From Desulfomonile tiedjei DSM 6799 (GTDB lineage Bacteria > Desulfobacterota > Desulfomonilia > Desulfomonilales > Desulfomonilaceae), in NCBI RefSeq assembly GCF_000266945.1, contig NC_018025.1, forward strand, positions 558,001 to 622,000: a DNA stretch of 64,000 bases, read 5' to 3'. The notes beneath the pieces are model-generated. The model was not told where the DNA came from, did no database searches, and worked only from the letters and a program-made list of their open reading frames with translations. A program made the position numbers and the translations under genes. Each line of letters opens with the position of its first letter. Within the stretch, counting starts at the first letter, position 1. Below, piece after piece: positions 59,760 through 64,000 of this stretch.

Positions 59760-61922
59760 CTAGATCTTCGCCGCAAGATGCGTGAACCGCGGTTCGACGA
59801 TACGGTTCTCTACAGCCATTTGAAGCGCCTTAAGGCTCCCTATCACCACCACAAGCGATTTTCCTCTCGTAAGAGCGGTGTACAACAAGTTTCTACGCAA
59901 AAGCACATAGTGTTGAGTGGTCATAGGAATTATTACACACGGATATTCGCTGCCCTGGGCTTTGTGGATCGTAACTGCATAAGCCAGCGCTATCTCATCC
60001 AATTCAGAAATGTGATAGATCACGGATCGGCCGTCGAATTCGATGAGAGCTTCTTCCTCTTCCGTATTGTAGTTTTCGATTCGGCCTATATCTCCGTTGA
60101 AGACTTCTTTATCGTAATTATTCCGAGTCTGCATCACCCGGTCGCCGACACGAAACCGATCTCCACGTATTTTGGTCCCGTACGGGTTGAGAACTTCGCG
60201 TAATTCACGATTAAGGTTTTCCGTTCCCAAGCTTCCTTTGTGCATCGGGCTGAGAATCTGCAGATCGTTCACCGGATCGAACCCGAAACGTCCGGGGATT
60301 CGGTTGCTCACCATTTCTTTTATTAATCGGACACATTCGTCCGGATCGTCTTTCTCGATGAAATAGAAATCCGAAAGCGCATTGGCGTCTCCTGTAGGAG
60401 CTGGAAGCAATCCCTGATTGATACGATGCGCATTCATGACGATCATGCTTTCGCTGGCTTGTCTGAACACCGTTTGCAGTCTTACGACGTGAATCTTCCC
60501 GGATTCGATGAGATCGCCAAGTACGTTTCCCGGTCCTACCGAGGGTAGTTGATCTGCGTCGCCCACCAGGATCAGCGTTGTCTGCGGATGTATGGCTCCC
60601 AGAAGATAGTACATGAGGGAAATGTCTACCATGGACGTCTCGTCCACAACGACTGCCTCTGCTTCAAGAGGCCGTGACGGTCCTCGCTGAAATCCACCCT
60701 CAGAAGGCGAATATTCCAGAAGACGATGAACTGTACGCGCTTCCCGACCTGTAGCTTCCGCGAGCCTCTTTGCAGCCCTCCCGGTGGGAGCGCAGAGGAG
60801 CACTCGCAACTTCTTGCGCTCCAAAATTTCAATGAGCGATTTGAGCAGTGTTGTCTTTCCTGTTCCAGGACCCCCTGTAACGATCAACACCTTGTATTCG
60901 ACCACCGCATGCAATGCTTCGCACTGGGCTTCCGAAAGCGTTAACCCCTGCTGCTGCTGAACCCATTGAATTGCAGCGTCGATTTTGATTCCCGGCAGAA
61001 ACCGGGCTGCAATCATGAGTTCGCGCATATTCCTGGCTACCGCATTTTCTCGTGCAGCCATTGCGGCCAGATACACTCGATCATCGCCTTCGATAACAAC
61101 GGTCCCTGAAACCGCGAGATTCTCTACGCATTTTTCGAGAGTATGATTATCGATTCCCAGAAGCTCCCGGGATTTTTGCAGAAGCGTGGGCAGCGGATAA
61201 TAGACGTGACCCTCGGCTTGAGCGGTATCCAACACGTGCAGAATTCCGGCATTCGCCCTTAGAGGGGAACGCATGTCTATTCCGATGCTGCCCGCAATCT
61301 TGTCCGCAGATCTGAATCCGATGCCGCGTATATCAGTTGCGAGCACGTACGGATTTTCACTCACTACCCGAGCAGACTTGTTCCCGTATCGCTTGAAAAT
61401 CTTGTACGCGTACGTGGTGGAAACACCATGGGTCTGGAGAAAGAGCATCACGTCCCTGATGCTTTTCTGCTCGACAAAAGCTTCCGAAATCTTCTCCGCG
61501 CGTACGGGACCGATTCCGGGAACATTTCTGAGCTTTTCCGGTTTTTTTTCGATAATGTCGAGCGTCTTTTCCCCAAATACGGCGGTTATGCGTTTCGCCA
61601 TCTCAGGGCCGATTCCCTTGATGAGATCTGATGAGAGATATTTTTCTATGCCTTGAATCGTGGAAGGCACCCGGGCTTCTGCAGTTTCGAATCTGAACTG
61701 TTCGCCGAATTTCTTGTCGAACTCCCATTGTCCCTGAAGCAGGAGAGTCTCACCGGGCCGAGGTTTCGGGAGCAATCCGACAATAGTGACCGGATCTCTC
61801 CGACCGCGTACAGTTAATCGTCCTACAATGAACTCACTGGAGTCAGAAGCAAAGACGAGCCTGTCCAGCACCCCTTCAAGAGCAATCGCACGTTCCGCAT
61901 GTTTTTTCTCATTGCCGGCCAT
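59760..61922 (-). CDS. recD2: RecD2-type DNA helicase
   Basis: 720 residues. N-terminal region with helix-hairpin-helix motifs (LIKGIGPEMAKRITAVFG; NVPGIGPVRAEKISEAF; DIRGIGFRSADKIAG). Helicase core: Walker A VTGGPGTGKTTLLKSL (K356), VLLCAPTGRAAKRLAEATG, the DETSM box, QTTLILVGDADQLPSVGPGNVL and a C-terminal AYAVTIHKAQGSEYP motif with LLYTALTRGK. This layout defines RecD2 (YrrC), a 5'-3' superfamily 1B helicase found where RecB/RecC are absent. Start ATG 61922. Nearest gene upstream is unrelated. Confidence 0.94.
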   Translation of the reverse strand: MAGNEKKHAERAIALEGVLDRLVFASDSSEFIVGRLTVRGRRDPVTIVGLLPKPRPGETLLLQGQWEFDKKFGEQFRFETAEARVPSTIQGIEKYLSSDLIKGIGPEMAKRITAVFGEKTLDIIEKKPEKLRNVPGIGPVRAEKISEAFVEQKSIRDVMLFLQTHGVSTTYAYKIFKRYGNKSARVVSENPYVLATDIRGIGFRSADKIAGSIGIDMRSPLRANAGILHVLDTAQAEGHVYYPLPTLLQKSRELLGIDNHTLEKCVENLAVSGTVVIEGDDRVYLAAMAARENAVARNMRELMIAARFLPGIKIDAAIQWVQQQQGLTLSEAQCEALHAVVEYKVLIVTGGPGTGKTTLLKSLIEILERKKLRVLLCAPTGRAAKRLAEATGREARTVHRLLEYSPSEGGFQRGPSRPLEAEAVVVDETSMVDISLMYYLLGAIHPQTTLILVGDADQLPSVGPGNVLGDLIESGKIHVVRLQTVFRQASESMIVMNAHRINQGLLPAPTGDANALSDFYFIEKDDPDECVRLIKEMVSNRIPGRFGFDPVNDLQILSPMHKGSLGTENLNRELREVLNPYGTKIRGDRFRVGDRVMQTRNNYDKEVFNGDIGRIENYNTEEEEALIEFDGRSVIYHISELDEIALAYAVTIHKAQGSEYPCVIIPMTTQHYVLLRRNLLYTALTRGKSLVVVIGSLKALQMAVENRIVEPRFTHLAAKI

Positions 61923-62264
61923 GCATATACCAGTCGATCGTCATGGACTCAGAACCTGCGAAATCAAGCGGAGGTCTTTTTAGCCGTATATCCGATTACT
62001 TGCTGGAAAAATTCTCATCCTGCAATTTCCATGATGGGCAGTTTGCCGTGCTTTGGCGTGGTCGGATAAGCTGCTTTGATTTCCGGAACACCGAGTTTTC
62101 ACCGAACACGTCAACTATACCATCTTTAAGGCATTCTTCAGAATCGTGGTTGATAAAAGCGTGTTGGCATGAATCCAGGGAAAGAACGGAGCTTCAGGCC
62201 CAATAAGTACAAAAAAAACGGGGACCGAAGTCCCCGAACTGCAAGGATTGGGGTTAGGGTAGCA
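61923..62264. other. Intergenic region, no supported gene
   Basis: 342 bases between recD2 (start at 61922, minus) and the 3' end of the 62265-62753 gene. An 87-codon plus ORF (61943-62206) lacks a ribosome-binding site and recognisable sequence. The left part should hold the recD2 promoter. The right end holds an intrinsic terminator. Confidence 0.45.
62211..62240 (-). terminator. Intrinsic terminator for the 62265-62753 gene
   Basis: On the minus strand CGGGGACTTCGGTCCCCG is a perfect stem with a TTCG tetraloop followed by eight T residues. A very strong rho-independent terminator, 25 bases past the stop. Confidence 0.88.
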
Positions 62265-62753
62265 TTAGTAAAAAATTCCGGTTCCCGAGCCAAAACCCAA
62301 AAGGCTCGCGCACAGCTCGAAACAGGGGAGCCCGCCCAGAATTCCACCACTACCGGCCGCTGCGCCATAGCCAGGGCCGCATGCAGGGGGATAAGCCGGT
62401 GGATAAGGCTTAGGATAGGCCGGGGGGCAAGGGACAGGGGCAGGAGCAGCATACTTCGGAGGGTACGCAGCCGGAGCATATCTGGGGCCATACGTCGGAG
62501 CATACGGCACCGCGGAATTCCCGCCGAGAAGACTGCCGCAAACGAGAAACGGAAGAGCGATAATCCCGCCACATATGCCAGGAATCGGCGCATCGCCCCA
62601 GTACGCTGAAGACGGGCCGGCCGCCGGTCCGCACGGTTGGGCAGGATAGCAGGCAGGCGGTGCCATGGGGGCCGGAGGTCCTCCGGCCAAACTCAGGGAT
62701 GCGGATGTCAGCATCAGAACACAAAGAAACACACTCACAACTCTTTTTACCAT
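62265..62753 (-). CDS. Exported Pro/Ala/Gly/Tyr-rich low-complexity protein
   Basis: 162 residues. Signal peptide residues 1-23 (KRVVSVFLCVLMLTSASLSLAGG). Mature protein rich in Pro, Ala, Gly and Tyr, with repeats of the form YxP/PxYP (YAPTYGPRYAPAAYPPKYAAP; PPAYPKPYPPAYPP). It has several cysteines and a central glycine-rich hydrophobic segment (GICGGIIALPFLVCGSLLGG). GGAGG lies five bases before the ATG, and a strong terminator follows the gene, so it is expressed as a single unit. Composition resembles surface or spore-coat-like structural proteins. No homologue recognised. Confidence 0.72.
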   Translation of the reverse strand: MVKRVVSVFLCVLMLTSASLSLAGGPPAPMAPPACYPAQPCGPAAGPSSAYWGDAPIPGICGGIIALPFLVCGSLLGGNSAVPYAPTYGPRYAPAAYPPKYAAPAPVPCPPAYPKPYPPAYPPACGPGYGAAAGSGGILGGLPCFELCASLLGFGSGTGIFY

Positions 62754-63136
62754 TATACCCTCCTTTTATTGAGTCAGCTCTGTAAACAGTAGCGGTCTGC
62801 CGTAGGGAAGCACCATCGGGGCAATTCCTATTCGGTTCTGGGGCCCCGAGGTATCATGCCCCTTGAAGTGTGTCAAGCAAAATATTCAAATGTTGGTATG
62901 TTAGAGAATAGTTGCCATAACGACAATCAATTAAAAACAACAACATACTGATAGCACAGAATAAAACTACAACCAAATTTGAGAGTGGCACGGTTTTGTC
63001 TTGACTCAAAAGGGTTAAGCAGGAATCATAAAGAAGCGCTTGTCCTCCGTGCCGGAACCCGCGCGCTATAGTTGGAAAATCGCTTTTCAGGATTTTTATG
63101 CTAGACTTATCAGCTCAGGAATTTGGTGGAGGATTT
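62754..63136. other. Divergent intergenic region
   Basis: 383 bases between two divergently transcribed exported-protein genes. AT-rich around 62875-62990 (AATATTCAAATGTTGG, AACAACATACTG). A fragment CCTCCGTGCCGG at 63043-63054 resembles a piece of the palindromic repeats. A TTGACT box lies at about 63002, but its -10 box is weak. Confidence 0.4.
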
Positions 63137-63694
63137 ATGAAGAGGTATTTCAAAGATCTTTTTTTTAAGCTGGAAAATCGCTTAATGCCGATATACGAGC
63201 TTGACCGATCTCCTTCTGTAGTCATCGGATCCCCTGTTCCGGCTTCCGGCATGCGATCCGGCAGGTCATGGATTGTGCCTTTTGCACGAATTATGATCGT
63301 GGCGATGCTGTTGTGGGCAGTCCCCGGCAGCTCCATGGGGAATGGAATCACTCCGGAGCAGATTTATCAGCCCGAGATAAAATTGAACCATCTCATTGGG
63401 ACATGGGAAATTTTGCCTGAGAATAACCCCCTGGCAGAAGCAACGAAGACTAATCCCCAGGCTTCTCAGCGCACACTTATGACTCTCAGGGTAGACGGAA
63501 CCTGCAGAATATTCGATAAAGCGCACCCGGAAGGTTCGGACGGTTTGTGGACTCTCGAAGATCACGCAATGTTTATTACCTTCAAGAGTGCACCGGGAAT
63601 CGAATTCTACGTGTACGGTGTGAAAGCTGATTTCATGGTCACTCGTAGTCCGATCAAACAAGGCAAAGATCAACTCTGGTCAAAAATAAAATAA
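63137..63694 (+). CDS. Exported or membrane-anchored protein of unknown function
   Basis: 185 residues. ATG 63137 has GGAGG five bases upstream. The first ~50 residues are polar/basic, then a membrane or signal segment (WIVPFARIMIVAMLLWAVPGSSMG, ~54-77). The C-terminal ~105 residues form a small lipocalin-like domain: KLNHLIGTWEILPENN, then LMTLRVDGTCRIF, GLWTLEDHAMFITFKSA, alternating strands typical of DUF4923/lipocalin-like folds. The long polar leader before the helix is unusual for a signal peptide. Function unknown. Confidence 0.62.
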   Translation: MKRYFKDLFFKLENRLMPIYELDRSPSVVIGSPVPASGMRSGRSWIVPFARIMIVAMLLWAVPGSSMGNGITPEQIYQPEIKLNHLIGTWEILPENNPLAEATKTNPQASQRTLMTLRVDGTCRIFDKAHPEGSDGLWTLEDHAMFITFKSAPGIEFYVYGVKADFMVTRSPIKQGKDQLWSKIK

Positions 63695-63788
63695 CGGCAC
63701 TGCACTATTGCTCGTAGAACAATCGCTATTGACCGAATTTGTCGTGCGTTCGGACGGTCGCATTGCGACCGAATTTTGCCTCGGATTC

Positions 63789-63975
63789 TTCTGGGATTGC
63801 CAAAAACTCTGATGTTTATCCCGTGCTCGAATACACATAGTAATGGGGACCGGCGTCCCAGCCGGTCCATTTGATTGATATGATTGATTATATTGAATAT
63901 GTGCCGGCACGGAGGCACGGCACCCACCAACATCTATTTTTTAATCGCACACTAATTTTGTCCAATTGCCATAAA
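63789..63975. repeat. Family A palindromic repeat (MITE-like), copy A5
   Basis: Core GGGGACCGGCGTCCCAGCCGGTCC and GTGCCGGCACGGAGGCACGGCAC. Left flank GGGATTGCCAAAAACTCTGATG and right flank (other strand) TTTATGGCAATTGGACAAAA resemble the A2 termini. Ends are approximate. The remainder of 63695-64000 shows no gene. Confidence 0.72.
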
Positions 63976-64000
63976 TTTTTGCAGTGAACTCGCCGCTCCT

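Noticed and set aside
59604-60203. 199-codon plus ORF starting inside family A copy A4
   Set aside because: It runs antisense to recD2 and begins within a repeat; recD2 is unambiguous on the other strand.
61943-62206. 87-codon plus ORF between recD2 and the low-complexity gene
   Set aside because: No ribosome-binding site and no recognisable motif; it overlaps the expected promoter region of recD2 and ends just before a minus-strand terminator.
1-64000. tRNA, rRNA, CRISPR arrays, prophage and replication origin
   Set aside because: No cloverleaf with an anticodon loop, no regularly spaced direct repeats and no phage or dnaA-box cluster could be recognised by eye; the repeats found are palindromic and dispersed. 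A tRNAscan or CRISPR finder run would be decisive.

Overview
The window looks like a chromosomal segment of a strictly anaerobic, Gram-negative deltaproteobacterium (Desulfobacterota), of the Desulfomonile/Syntrophobacter kind. The organism call is inference. It rests on gene content: a tandem BadF/BcrA-type dehydratase activase, a [2Fe-2S]/PAS/SpoIIE redox-sensing operon, a single-cluster ferredoxin, bacteriohemerythrin, archaemetzincin, many lipoproteins and PAS kinases, and outer-membrane lipoprotein maturation (Lnt). Base composition is near 50% GC and fairly even. No tRNA, rRNA, CRISPR array or prophage was seen. About 58 protein genes are supported.

Layout. 1-885: 5' part of a PAS sensor gene (minus). 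1238-3836: rmlA-rmlC-rmlB dTDP-sugar genes, without rmlD. 3883-4950: ispG. 5442-9656: exported proline-rich protein, SEC-C protein, TPR lipoprotein, second lipoprotein and radical SAM enzyme. 9776-13990: giant activase. 14697-18400: [2Fe-2S] thioredoxin-fold protein, HAMP/receiver/PAS protein and SpoIIE phosphatase as one operon, then bacteriohemerythrin on the other strand. 19402-22945: LsrF/DhnA-type aldolase, zinc dehydrogenase and M24 peptidase. 23285-28019: PilZ protein, DUF2905 protein, and a minus-strand operon of histidine kinase, NtrC-type regulator and archaemetzincin. 28120-31152: frameshifted YihY gene, phosphoribosyltransferase, hydrolase and zinc-ribbon protein. 31408-32921: an IS4-family insertion sequence. 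33237-34965: TauE/SafE permease with two small partners. 35628-37673: GNAT, AcuA-like acetyltransferase and exported beta-carbonic anhydrase. 37876-45170: zinc-ribbon protein, HU, ferredoxin, YkgJ-like protein, GT-C glycosyltransferase, thioesterase and an unknown membrane protein. 45345-49792 (minus): CorC, Lnt, AI-2E-type permease and RsmI. 49973-52213: small proteins and a sulfotransferase. 52552-54676: LeuD-like subunit and GlgA. 55046-59502: ABC exporter (ATPase, FtsX-type permease, lipoprotein adaptor). 59760-61922: RecD2. 62265-63694: two exported proteins of unknown role.

The most distinctive non-coding signal is a set of short palindromic repeats of about 135-195 bp with terminal inverted repeats, scattered between genes and lacking any ORF (families A, B and C here; they look like MITEs). 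One family C copy is split by the IS4 element with a perfect 11-bp target duplication. One family A copy is split by a different 212-bp element with a 4-bp duplication. These nested insertions give a relative history of mobile-element activity.

Pathway links seen or inferred: RmlABC make activated deoxysugars for surface polysaccharide. CorC/Lnt/permease/RsmI form an envelope and ribosome housekeeping operon. The activase would reductively switch on a radical acyl-CoA dehydratase or benzoyl-CoA reductase-type enzyme encoded elsewhere. The 14.7-18.4 kb operon looks like a redox sensing and partner-switching module. Two genes, yihY and the IS transposase, appear frameshifted.
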